From assembly GCF_024198175.1 (NCBI RefSeq), contig NZ_JAJVKV010000003.1, forward strand, positions 1,116,001-1,180,000: a stretch of DNA of 64,000 bases, given 5' to 3'. The stretch is from Pyxidicoccus xibeiensis (GTDB lineage: Bacteria > Myxococcota > Myxococcia > Myxococcales > Myxococcaceae). The stretch's first letter is position 1; every line of letters begins with the position of its first letter. Below are positions 1-8,976 of the stretch, in pieces. The notes beneath the pieces are model-generated. The model ran no database searches. It had not been told where the DNA came from and was given only the letters and a program-made list of their open reading frames with translations. A program made the translations under genes and the position numbers.

Positions 1-68
1 TGCGCAGCCCCCCGCCTCCGCAGGCGAGCTCCGACACTCCTGCTCCGCCACCCCAGCATGCCTCGGGG

Positions 69-1267
69 ATGGGGTCGCCCCGCCCTCCCCCACCCCGCTT
101 CCGCCGCAAGCTGCTGGTGGTGATGCTGCTCGCGGGGCTGGTGCCGCTGGTGCTGCTCGGCCTGCTGGCCCAGAGCGCGCTGGAGCGGGTGCTGTCCGTC
201 TCCGTTGCCCCCGTGGAGGGCGTGCTCGACACCGTCTCCGCGGACCTGGAGCGCCGGGGCGTGCCCCAGGACGCGCTGAACGAGGCGCGGCTCAACCTCG
301 CCCAGGCGGAGCTGGCGCGACGGGCCCTGGTGCGCCGCGTGCCCGCGTTCATCGCCGCCCTGGTGCTCGTCTCCGGCGGAGTGCTGGCCCTCTCGGCGGT
401 GCTGCTCGGCCGCGCCCTCACCCGCCCCGTCGTCACCCTCACCGAGGGCATGTGGGCCTACGCACGCGGGGACCTGTCCGTGCGCCTCGCCGCCCCCGAG
501 CCTCCGCGCGACGAGCTCCAGTTCCTCCTGGGCCAGTTCAACCGCATGGGCCAGGAGCTGCTCGTCCAGCGCGAGCGCCTCAAGTCCGCCGAGCAGATTG
601 CCGCGTGGCAGGACGTGGCCCGCGCCCTGGCGCATGAGCTGAAGAACCCGCTCACCGCAATGAAGCTCTCGCTCGCACGTCTGTCCCGCACGGACGCGAG
701 CATGCCCACCGACGCCACCCGCATCACCGAGGCCGTGGCCCTGCTCCAGGAAGAGGTGGACCTCCTGATGCGGATGACCCAGAGCTTCTCCACCTTCGCG
801 AGGCTGCCCGCCCCGCGCTTCCAGGACGTAGCCCTGCGCCCGCTGCTGTCCGAGGTGTGCGCCCTCTACGCGGGCACCTCGCCCGTCCCCGTGGAGCTGC
901 TGCCCGGTCCCGAGCCCACCCTCCGCGCGGACCCGGACGGCCTGCGCCGCCTCTTCGGCAACCTGGTGAAGAACGCCACCGAGGCGTCTCCTGCCGGGGC
1001 TCCACCCGTGCGCGTCGCGCTGGAGCCCGTGCAGGACGGCGCCGTGCGAGTCACGGTGACGGACGGTGGCAGCGGCGTCCCGAGCGTCCTGGAAGGCTCT
1101 GCCCTCACCCGGGGCCTGTTCAGCACCAAGCCCGAGGGCAGCGGCCTGGGCCTGCCCATCTCGGCGAAGATCGTCCATGAGCACGGCGGCACGCTGCGGC
1201 TCGAACCTGCGCCCGGAGGCGGTACGCTGGCGCGCGTGGACCTCCCCCTCACTCCCCCGGCCTCCGC

Positions 1268-1271
<4 letters not shown>
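69..1271 (+). CDS. NtrY-like membrane sensor histidine kinase
   Basis: Sensor kinase expected to autophosphorylate and hand the phosphate to the regulator encoded just downstream. Seen in 400 residues: membrane helix about 14-35, charged extracytoplasmic loop, second helix about 93-114, HAMP-like linker about 115-170, HisKA with ARALAHELKNPLTAMKL (phosphoacceptor His189), then an ATPase domain with N box LFGNLVKNATEAS, G1 VTDGGSGVP and G2 EGSGLGLP. The HELKNPLT box and layout resemble NtrY-type kinases. Its stop overlaps the next start by 4 bp (ATGA), implying translational coupling. The ATG at 69 has only a weak purine stretch before it and the window starts 68 bases upstream, so a different start is possible. 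The stimulus is unknown. Confidence 0.9.
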
Positions 1272-2620
<1,349 letters not shown>

Positions 2621-2635
2621 GTCCAGGCACGGCGC

Positions 2636-3409
2636 TCAGGTCCCCTCGCCCAGCAGGAACGGCAATAACTCCTCGGCGCGCCCCAGCACCTCCACGTCGA
2701 AGTCCGGGTGGCGCGGCTGCATCGGCGTCAGGTTGACCAGCAACGTCCAGGCCCCCGCGTACTTCGCTCCACGGACGAAGTTCGACGCCGGAGCGACGGT
2801 TCCGGACGTCCCCACCGCGAGGAAGAGGTCGCACTCGCGCAGGGCCTTCTTCGCAGCCCACTCCGCGTCCACGGGCAGCGGCTCGTCGAACAGGGTGATG
2901 TCCGGTCGCAGCGGCTGTCCACACCGCTCGCACGGCTCCGCCCGCACGCGCTCGGCGACGTCCTCGAACGGCGGCAGCCCACACTCCGGATTGCCACAGC
3001 GGGTGCGCAGCAGCGAGCCATGCAGCTCGACAACATTGCGGCTGCCTGCCCGGGTGTGCAGCCCATCCACGTTCTGGGTGACCAGGGTGAAGGACTGCCC
3101 CGGACCGAGCCGCGACTCCCACTCCGCCAGCGCGAGGTGCGCCGCATTCGGAGCCGCGCCCCGAAGCGGCCCGCGAAGCGGCCCGAACAAGCTCCACACC
3201 CGTGACGGCTCCCCGGCCACCATCGCCGCGTCTGGCACCTCCGCCGCCTCCGGCCGCGTCCACAACCCGCCCGGGCCGCGGTAGGTGGGCAGTCCAGAGG
3301 CAACGGAGATGCCCGCGCCGGTGAGGACCACGACCTGGCGCCACGAAGTCGACCTCAGCCTTTCGCGCAGCCGCCGCAGCTCGTCGTCACTCGTGAAGGA
3401 GTCCACCAT
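2636..3409 (-). CDS. Sir2-family NAD-dependent protein deacylase
   Basis: Sirtuin of 257 residues that removes acyl groups from lysines using NAD+. Visible family signatures: GAGIS at 31-35 and GLPTYRG for NAD binding, TQNVDGLH at 111-118, catalytic His130 in ELHGS, and a zinc knuckle with Cys138, Cys143, Cys160 and Cys163. The short length and single catalytic core are typical of bacterial CobB-like sirtuins. Start ATG at 3409 follows AGGGT. It lies downstream of a 28-bp palindrome (3434-3461) that probably separates it from the lipoprotein gene behind it, so it is likely transcribed alone. Acyl preference cannot be read with certainty. Confidence 0.93.
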   Translation of the reverse strand: MVDSFTSDDELRRLRERLRSTSWRQVVVLTGAGISVASGLPTYRGPGGLWTRPEAAEVPDAAMVAGEPSRVWSLFGPLRGPLRGAAPNAAHLALAEWESRLGPGQSFTLVTQNVDGLHTRAGSRNVVELHGSLLRTRCGNPECGLPPFEDVAERVRAEPCERCGQPLRPDITLFDEPLPVDAEWAAKKALRECDLFLAVGTSGTVAPASNFVRGAKYAGAWTLLVNLTPMQPRHPDFDVEVLGRAEELLPFLLGEGT

Positions 3410-3433
3410 GCGTGGACCCTAACCCGGCAGCCC

Positions 3434-3461
3434 GGGGTGGAAGGAACGCTCCTTCCACCCC
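3434..3461. repeat. 28-bp palindrome, terminator-like, same family as 59967-60277 repeats
   Basis: Almost perfect inverted repeat: half GGGGTGGAAGGAAC and half GCTCCTTCCACCCC pair at 13 of 14 positions, with only the central pair differing. It sits 12 bp past the stop of the 3474-6641 gene and before the sirtuin start, where a terminator or processing hairpin would fit, although no T-run follows. The core GGAAGGAACGCTCCTTCC recurs in the repeat cluster near 60.2 kb, so this is a dispersed element rather than a unique terminator. Confidence 0.75.
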
Positions 3462-3473
3462 AGGCTCTCGCGA

Positions 3474-6400
3474 CTACGGAGGGTCGCTCAGCCGCACGCG
3501 CATCCGCGTCGCGTCCGTCCAGACTCCCACCTCCGGCCCGCCCGTCGTCGCCTGCCGGTCCAGGATGGCGTGCACCACGTCCCGGAGTCGATTCACCCGG
3601 TCCACCACTACCGCGTCGACGTCCGGCAGGATGTTCGCCGCGGGCGGCGTCACCATGATGCCGAACAGCCCGTACAGGTCCCTCAGGTCATCCACCTGGT
3701 CGTCCTCGCCATCGGTGTCGCGGCCCATCAGCACGCTGTCCTCGCCGTACAGCAGCGCGCGCAGCTCCTCGTCGTTCTCCAGCGACAGCGGCAGCGCCAG
3801 CGCCACATACGCGTCCCACAGCAGCCGCGTCCCCGTCAGCTTCTCCGAGGCCACGTGCAGCGGGTCCCCGGCCTTGACCAGGCGGCTGGCGATGGAGGCA
3901 TAGAAGTCCTTCTGGTGGGTCCTCAGCGCCGCCGCGACGTCGTTGCGCACCAGCGCCCGGAAGGCGTCCGCCATCACGAAGGTGGTGCCCGGCACGCTCG
4001 TCAGCGCCCCCCAGTTCTGCTGGATGGACTTGTCCGCCTCGAAGTAGGTGTCCGGGTCGAAGCTCCCCGCCTCGCTCTCCCGCATCACCCGCTTCTTGAT
4101 GAGGGTGCTGGACGTGAAGGTGTGGGCGTAGACCTGCTGGGTCTCCACCGTGCTGACGGGGACGTGCCGGTAGCGCACGTACACCGTGGCCCTGAGCCGG
4201 TATGTGTACTCGATGAGCCCGCCGAAGCCCGTGGGCTCCGCGCTCCACGGCACCCAGTTGCCCTTCGCGCACGTCTCCAGCAGGGCCTCCTTCAGGTCCA
4301 GGTTGTCCGCGATGACCAGCGGGCGCAGCACGTCGTGGTTCCACCGCGCCAGGTTGAGCGTCAGGTCCAGGCTCGTGTCCGGCCAGCTCCCGCCACTGCA
4401 GCGGAGCACCACCGGCGTCGTCTTCAGGTAGTTCCGCGTCGGCTCCTGGTCCGCCCCGCCCCACAGGTCGATGCCGTAGAGCTTCTTGTTCGGGTTCGTC
4501 TCCCACGTCTGCTCGGCGGCGTCGATGAGCGCCCTGAGCGTGTTCCACTGGCTGACGTAGCGCTCATGCAGCCTCGTGAACAGCGACTTGCCAATCCGCT
4601 TCAGCGCCACGTGCAGCTCCATGCCGGGCTGCCCCACCTCCACGTGCCGGGTGGAGAGCTGGGACGCGACGTGCGCGGTCTGCTCCTCGGAGAGCCGGGC
4701 GTAGGCCTCCGCCCCCGCCATCCACTCCATGGGGCTGGCGAGCCGCGCGGTGGACAGGGCCGGCAGCCCCAGCTTCTGCAGCGGCAGCTGCGACAGGTAG
4801 TTGATGTTGTAGGACAGCGGCCGCGTGGCCAGCTCCGACACCAGCCCCACGTCCGAGTAGTCCCGCGTCACGGGCCCCGCCAGCAGGTCCTGCTTCGAGT
4901 CCACCGTGGCCCACGTATAGAAGAGCGCCTCGGCCGTCACGTAGTGCGGGTCGTACACCATGGGAACGGGGTTGCGCGCATCCCAGCCCAGGTACAGCGA
5001 CACGCCGTCGTTGAAGCGGTCCCGGTTGAGGTCCGCCAGGTACGCGTACATGTCGTGGTCCATCCGGTTCAGGTCCGAGTGGACGGTGAACAACGCCTCC
5101 TGCAGCTCCTCCACGTTCTGGTTCAGGTAGCCCAGGTTCCAGTCCACCACGTCGAAGCGGCTGTCCATGGCCTCGTGGAGCTTGTTGATGTTGCGGTCCA
5201 CCCGGTCGAACCGCTGGTTCAGCTGCTGCTGCACCTGGACGATGAGCTCCTTGAGCTTGCCCACCTCCTGCAGGATGACCTGCTCCACCGGCGGCGAGCC
5301 GGGCCCGGCGGTCAGCACCGAGAAGAGCTGCACCGCGGCGCCCAGGAGCTGCCCGGTGAGGATGGCGCCGCTGACGATGTTGAAGCCCGTCTCCCCCACC
5401 CCGGTGAGCTTTGTGATGCGCTCGGCCAGCTTGATGGAGCTGTCCGTGTAGCCCGCCACCGCCTTCAGCGTGGTGGACAGGGCCTTGGTGTACTTGACGG
5501 TGTCCTTCGCCAGTTCCTCCTTGCCCAGCAGGTCCATCAGCTCCGCGGCGAGGCCCAGCGCGGTGTCCACGTCCTCGCCCACGCTCTGGAGCTGCTTCTT
5601 GAGCTTCGCCCGGTCCTCCTTCGCCTTGGTGATGGCCGTCTTCAGCGCCTCCAGCTTCGGGTTGGGAGCGGGAGGCGGAGGGGTCGCGGCCGTGGCCAGT
5701 GCCGTCGAGGTACCGGCGACCGACTGCAGGGAGATGCTGTCGTGGTACGCCTGCTCGGCGTCATCCAGCGCATAGAGGATGTTGGCGTACTGCTGCGCGG
5801 CGTTGAGCCCCTTCGTGGCCACCGACGTCACCAGCGCCTGCGCCTGCGCGGCGGTGGCGACGAGGCTGCCGTCGGGCTGCAGGTGCGCCAGCACGAAGGA
5901 CTCCAGCGGCTCCAGCGGCAGCATCGCGAGGATGTGCTGGGTGCTGTCGGTGGGCTTGACGTCCAGCGCGGCGCCCAGCTCGCTCAGCTCCAGCGCGGAC
6001 GGCAGCATCGGGCTCACCTGGGCCAGGTCATACAGCCGGTCCCACGTGGTGGAGAGGAATGCCTCGGCGTGGACGTACCGGTCCACCTGCGGGTGTGGCG
6101 AGGACAGCGCGCGCTCGGTGTCCAGCCCCTGGCTCATGCTGGCCAGGAGCTCCTGCGCCCAGGAGCGCAGCGCCCGGCCCCCGGGCGAGGACGGCACCAG
6201 TGCCTGCTCGGCCTTCGCGACGATGCGGAGGATGAGCCGCACCTCGGGCCCGCTGGTGTCTTTCACCGGGTCGAACGCATACGTCGACAGCGCGGCGGAC
6301 ACGGTGTCGAGCGCCGCCGCCAGCTCCACGTCCGTCATGCCCGGGTTGTCCCGCGCCAGCGCGTGCGCCGCGCCCGCGACGATGTGGTGACGGGGCTTCG

Positions 6401-6641
6401 CCTGGTGCCGCGCCGCCGCCGTGAAGACGCGCCGGTTGACCTGCTGCGCCGGCATGAGGACCGGCGTGGTGTCCTCCAGCGCCGCCCTGGCGCTCCTGAA
6501 GGTCTCCCCCGCCACCTCGGCTTCGGCCCCTTCCTGCTCCAGGGGCACGCCGCAGGCATTCAGTGTGAGCACGCCCAATAGGGCCCATGTGCCCTGGCGC
6601 CCCACGCGGGCGCCCATGGATTTCGTTGTCTTGTTCCGCAT
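3474..6641 (-). CDS. large coiled-coil lipoprotein of unknown function
   Basis: Not recognised. A 1055-residue exported lipoprotein: basic start, hydrophobic stretch WALLGVLTL and lipobox LNAC, so lipidation and anchoring in an envelope membrane are expected. The ATG at 6641 is chosen because GAGGGAG lies 6-7 bases before it and it gives a normal signal peptide; a start 33 bases upstream is possible but unsupported. The N-terminal third is helical and Ala-rich; residues around 330-380 (AKEDRAKLKKQLQSVGED) and about 450-540 (LKELIVQVQQQLNQRFDRVDRN and following heptads) look like long coiled coils; two hydrophobic stretches lie near 410-440. The C-terminal half is Tyr/Trp-rich and mixed. Divergent from the 6903 gene. 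It could be a surface or pore-forming-like coiled-coil protein, but this is speculation. Confidence 0.85.
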   Translation of the reverse strand: MRNKTTKSMGARVGRQGTWALLGVLTLNACGVPLEQEGAEAEVAGETFRSARAALEDTTPVLMPAQQVNRRVFTAAARHQAKPRHHIVAGAAHALARDNPGMTDVELAAALDTVSAALSTYAFDPVKDTSGPEVRLILRIVAKAEQALVPSSPGGRALRSWAQELLASMSQGLDTERALSSPHPQVDRYVHAEAFLSTTWDRLYDLAQVSPMLPSALELSELGAALDVKPTDSTQHILAMLPLEPLESFVLAHLQPDGSLVATAAQAQALVTSVATKGLNAAQQYANILYALDDAEQAYHDSISLQSVAGTSTALATAATPPPPAPNPKLEALKTAITKAKEDRAKLKKQLQSVGEDVDTALGLAAELMDLLGKEELAKDTVKYTKALSTTLKAVAGYTDSSIKLAERITKLTGVGETGFNIVSGAILTGQLLGAAVQLFSVLTAGPGSPPVEQVILQEVGKLKELIVQVQQQLNQRFDRVDRNINKLHEAMDSRFDVVDWNLGYLNQNVEELQEALFTVHSDLNRMDHDMYAYLADLNRDRFNDGVSLYLGWDARNPVPMVYDPHYVTAEALFYTWATVDSKQDLLAGPVTRDYSDVGLVSELATRPLSYNINYLSQLPLQKLGLPALSTARLASPMEWMAGAEAYARLSEEQTAHVASQLSTRHVEVGQPGMELHVALKRIGKSLFTRLHERYVSQWNTLRALIDAAEQTWETNPNKKLYGIDLWGGADQEPTRNYLKTTPVVLRCSGGSWPDTSLDLTLNLARWNHDVLRPLVIADNLDLKEALLETCAKGNWVPWSAEPTGFGGLIEYTYRLRATVYVRYRHVPVSTVETQQVYAHTFTSSTLIKKRVMRESEAGSFDPDTYFEADKSIQQNWGALTSVPGTTFVMADAFRALVRNDVAAALRTHQKDFYASIASRLVKAGDPLHVASEKLTGTRLLWDAYVALALPLSLENDEELRALLYGEDSVLMGRDTDGEDDQVDDLRDLYGLFGIMVTPPAANILPDVDAVVVDRVNRLRDVVHAILDRQATTGGPEVGVWTDATRMRVRLSDPP

Positions 6642-6902
6642 CACCGACTCCCTCTTCCACGAAAGAGGGGCCACGCCCCGCGCGGCCCCGGTCCCCCGGT
6701 CAGCGCTCGGCGCTCCGGTGGTTCCGATGGCTCATGCGAAAAAGGGCGCGGGACTGGCTCATGCGGAGAGCCGCTCCCCAGGCTGGAGGGCGGAAAGGCA
6801 CACTGGGAGTGCGCACACGCCCCCACAAGCAACCATGGCCGCGACGCGTCGATAATAGGGGCTCAGACGCACACCGGATGCCCCCACCGGGAGAGCCGCT
6901 TC
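6642..6902. promoter_or_regulatory. divergent intergenic region with an 11-bp direct repeat
   Basis: Non-coding interval between two divergent genes. It holds two exact copies of TGGCTCATGCG (6728-6738 and 6755-6765), 27 bp apart start to start, which could be regulator sites. A GATAAT hexamer at 6851-6856 lies 46 bp before the 6903 start and could be a -10 element, but no good -35 is visible. The start at 6903 is preceded by GGGAGAG. Confidence 0.35.
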
Positions 6903-8357
6903 ATGTCGAACCGCATTGGTCGCCCCACCTTCGCCCCCACTCCGCCGACCGTGGCGACCCCGGACCGCACGGTGCGCCCGTCCGGAGGCGAGAAGCCCGC
7001 CGCCCCCACGGCCCGGGGCGACGGGTTCGACTCGCGCGCCACCCGGACCGGCGCGCCCCTGCTGACCAGCACCCTGGCGCCCACGCCGATTCCCTCCCGC
7101 GCCGCCGGGCTCCAGCCCGAGGTGCACAGCGCCTCCGGCTACGAGGCCCACTTCGGCACGGGCCCGGGCGGCCGCAAGGCGCGCGCCACCGTGGAGGGCC
7201 AGGGCCAGGTCACGCTGCCCGGCGGCAACGGCCGGGGCCCGTCGTTCCACGCGGAGGCCGGCAAGCCGCTGACCGTGACGGTGGACCCGGCGCGCCTGTC
7301 GAAGACGTCCGAGAAGGCGGAGCTGGTGTGGCGCATGGTGCCGGGTGGCACGGAGGTCGCCATCCCCCTCACCGACGGCTCGCGCGACGCGGACGGCCGG
7401 CTGAACACGCTGCCCGCGAAGATTGACGTCCCCGAGAACGCCTTCGGCCTGCTGCGGCTGTCCATCCGCACCACGGACGCGGGCGGCCGGGTGTCGAACC
7501 AGTGGGACCCCAGCTCCGATGCCGCCATCGCCCCGCCCGAGGGCGCGACGGTGGTCTTCTCCGACGACTGGAAGACCCAGCTCGACGGCAAGCTGCGCGC
7601 GGGCGACAAGCTCCAGATTGCGTACGACAAGGACCGGCTCACCGAGCTGCTCGGCGGCCGGGAGCCCTCGGACGTCGTCGCCTGCGTCTCCTTCAACGGC
7701 GAGCCTCCCATCGAGGTGCCGCTGACGATGCAGCCGGGCGAGGGCGGCAAGCCGGGCGGCATGTTCATGCCCTCCCTCAAGGTGCCGATTGAGGCGACGG
7801 AGATGTCGCTCTGGTTCAAGGGTCAGGGCGAGGGGAACACGGGCTGGGACTCGTCCTTCGGGCAGAACTACAAGTTCAAGGTCGGCCACGCGCGGGACGA
7901 CGCCGACCCCTCCTGGAAGGCGGAGATGCTGCGCAGCACCAGCTTCCCCAACCTGAAGGAAGAGGACTTCGTCGGCATCGGCCCCTCGTCGCAGCGCTAC
8001 AACTGCATCGCCTGGACCATGGGCATCCAGGACCAGTGGGTGTGGCCGGGCACGAAGGTGGAGGACTTCGACAAGCTGTACGCGACGCAGGGCTACAAGC
8101 CCATGTCCGAGCTGGACCTGAGCAACGACCCCAGCCTCGAGAAGATTGTCGTCTACGGCCTCCAGCCGAAGAACGGGAGGGGCCAGGTTGAAGTGACGCA
8201 CGGCGCGCTGATGGACGAGCAGGGCCGCCTGACGAGCAAGATTGGCACCCAGCCGCTCATCCGTCACAACAGCGCTGACGACCTCACCGGTCCTTCGTAT
8301 GGTGAGCCCGTGCGCGTCTACGTGCGTCCCCGTCAGCCCGCGGTGAACAACTCATGA
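6903..8357 (+). CDS. DUF6209-like / NCIAW cysteine-hydrolase-like protein, possible effector
   Basis: A 484-residue protein of unproven function. Residues 1-50 form a Pro/Thr/Arg-rich leader ending GDGFDS, with no Sec signal. The middle (about 210-335) has the style of DUF6209 beta-sandwich proteins: VFSDDWKTQLDGKLRAGDKL, then SLWFKGQGEG and GWDSSFGQNYKFKV. The C-terminal part (about 355-460) carries RYNCIAWTMG with Cys368, WVWPG, then VTHGALMDEQ with His433 and RLTSKIG. This N-C-I-A-W plus His arrangement resembles a family now called DUF7689 and suggests a papain/NlpC-like Cys-His site; that reading is inference. The gene overlaps the next by 4 bp (ATGA). Toxin-immunity is one possible reading of the pair. 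Confidence 0.8.
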   Translation: MSNRIGRPTFAPTPPTVATPDRTVRPSGGEKPAAPTARGDGFDSRATRTGAPLLTSTLAPTPIPSRAAGLQPEVHSASGYEAHFGTGPGGRKARATVEGQGQVTLPGGNGRGPSFHAEAGKPLTVTVDPARLSKTSEKAELVWRMVPGGTEVAIPLTDGSRDADGRLNTLPAKIDVPENAFGLLRLSIRTTDAGGRVSNQWDPSSDAAIAPPEGATVVFSDDWKTQLDGKLRAGDKLQIAYDKDRLTELLGGREPSDVVACVSFNGEPPIEVPLTMQPGEGGKPGGMFMPSLKVPIEATEMSLWFKGQGEGNTGWDSSFGQNYKFKVGHARDDADPSWKAEMLRSTSFPNLKEEDFVGIGPSSQRYNCIAWTMGIQDQWVWPGTKVEDFDKLYATQGYKPMSELDLSNDPSLEKIVVYGLQPKNGRGQVEVTHGALMDEQGRLTSKIGTQPLIRHNSADDLTGPSYGEPVRVYVRPRQPAVNNS

Positions 8358-8674
8358 GCGATGTCGGTGCCCGCTTCGAAGGGCTGGCGAAGGACTGGGA
8401 GGCGCACTGCGCGGCACACCGCGAGGCGTCCAACCCCTACGTGTTCCTCAACCACCCCTCTTTCGAGGCGCTCGTCGCGCTGGGCCGGCCCGCCGTGCCC
8501 CTCATCATCGAGCGCTACCGCGAGGGCAGCCTCTTCTGGGGGGCCGCCCTCCGGCGCATCACCGGCGTGAGCACCTTCGGAGATGGCGTCGTGGGCAACC
8601 TCTCGGAGACCCGGCGCAATTGGCTGAAGTGGTGGGACGTCAATCAGGCCAGCTTCACCGGCCGCGCGTCTTGA
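8354..8674 (+). CDS. small partner protein of the NCIAW protein, possible immunity protein
   Basis: A 106-residue soluble protein without signal or membrane helix. Its core reads HPSFEALVALGRPAVPLIIERY followed by WGAALRRITGV and ends with a Trp-rich segment NWLKWWDVNQ. The first part looks like a single HEAT-type helical pair. The start overlaps the upstream stop by 4 bp, so the two proteins are made together. From general knowledge, short proteins with this HPSF..LG..AVPLII..WGAAL..ITG pattern often sit beside NCIAW-domain genes; that supports a functional pair, and an immunity or chaperone role is inferred, not shown. Confidence 0.8.
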   Translation: MSDVGARFEGLAKDWEAHCAAHREASNPYVFLNHPSFEALVALGRPAVPLIIERYREGSLFWGAALRRITGVSTFGDGVVGNLSETRRNWLKWWDVNQASFTGRAS

Positions 8675-8976
8675 GCACCTTCCAACGAGGATGACTGGCC
8701 CCACCGTGCTCCGCGGAGTCCTGACTCCGCTGGGGCACCGGTGTGCCGTGCCGTCAGCCCTCGCCAGTCCCGGGTGAGACATCGCGAACGCGGCTTCGTG
8801 CGGAGGGCAGCAAGCCCGCGCGCGACCTCGTGCAATCGCCCCGCTCGATGTCAGTATCACATCACGGCTCGACATCAGGATGTGCCCGTGACATCGAGCG
8901 GCCTGGCTGCCCCTCGTCCTTTCGAGCACTTGCCTCACACCATCGATTGGAACGGCACGTGCTCTCCCCTCCGGAC
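8675..8976. promoter_or_regulatory. 302-bp intergenic region with an operator-like inverted repeat
   Basis: No gene is supported here. It contains an exact 11-bp inverted repeat, GCTCGATGTCA at 8843-8853 and TGACATCGAGC at 8889-8899, with a related half GCTCGACATCA at 8867-8877 between them. The three half-sites lie 78-134 bp upstream of the Omp85 start at 8977 and could bind a dimeric regulator. No clear sigma-70 hexamers were found. Confidence 0.4.

Noticed and set aside
3570-6581. Long open frame on the plus strand opposite the 1055-residue lipoprotein gene
   Set aside because: His/Arg/Val/Gln-rich translation typical of an antisense shadow in GC-rich DNA; no start signal, and the minus frame has a lipoprotein signal and good ribosome-binding site.
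8743-8976. N-terminal extension of the Omp85 protein
   Set aside because: Start at 8977 gives a clean signal peptide; the extension is Ser/Arg/His-rich and covers the operator-like repeats.
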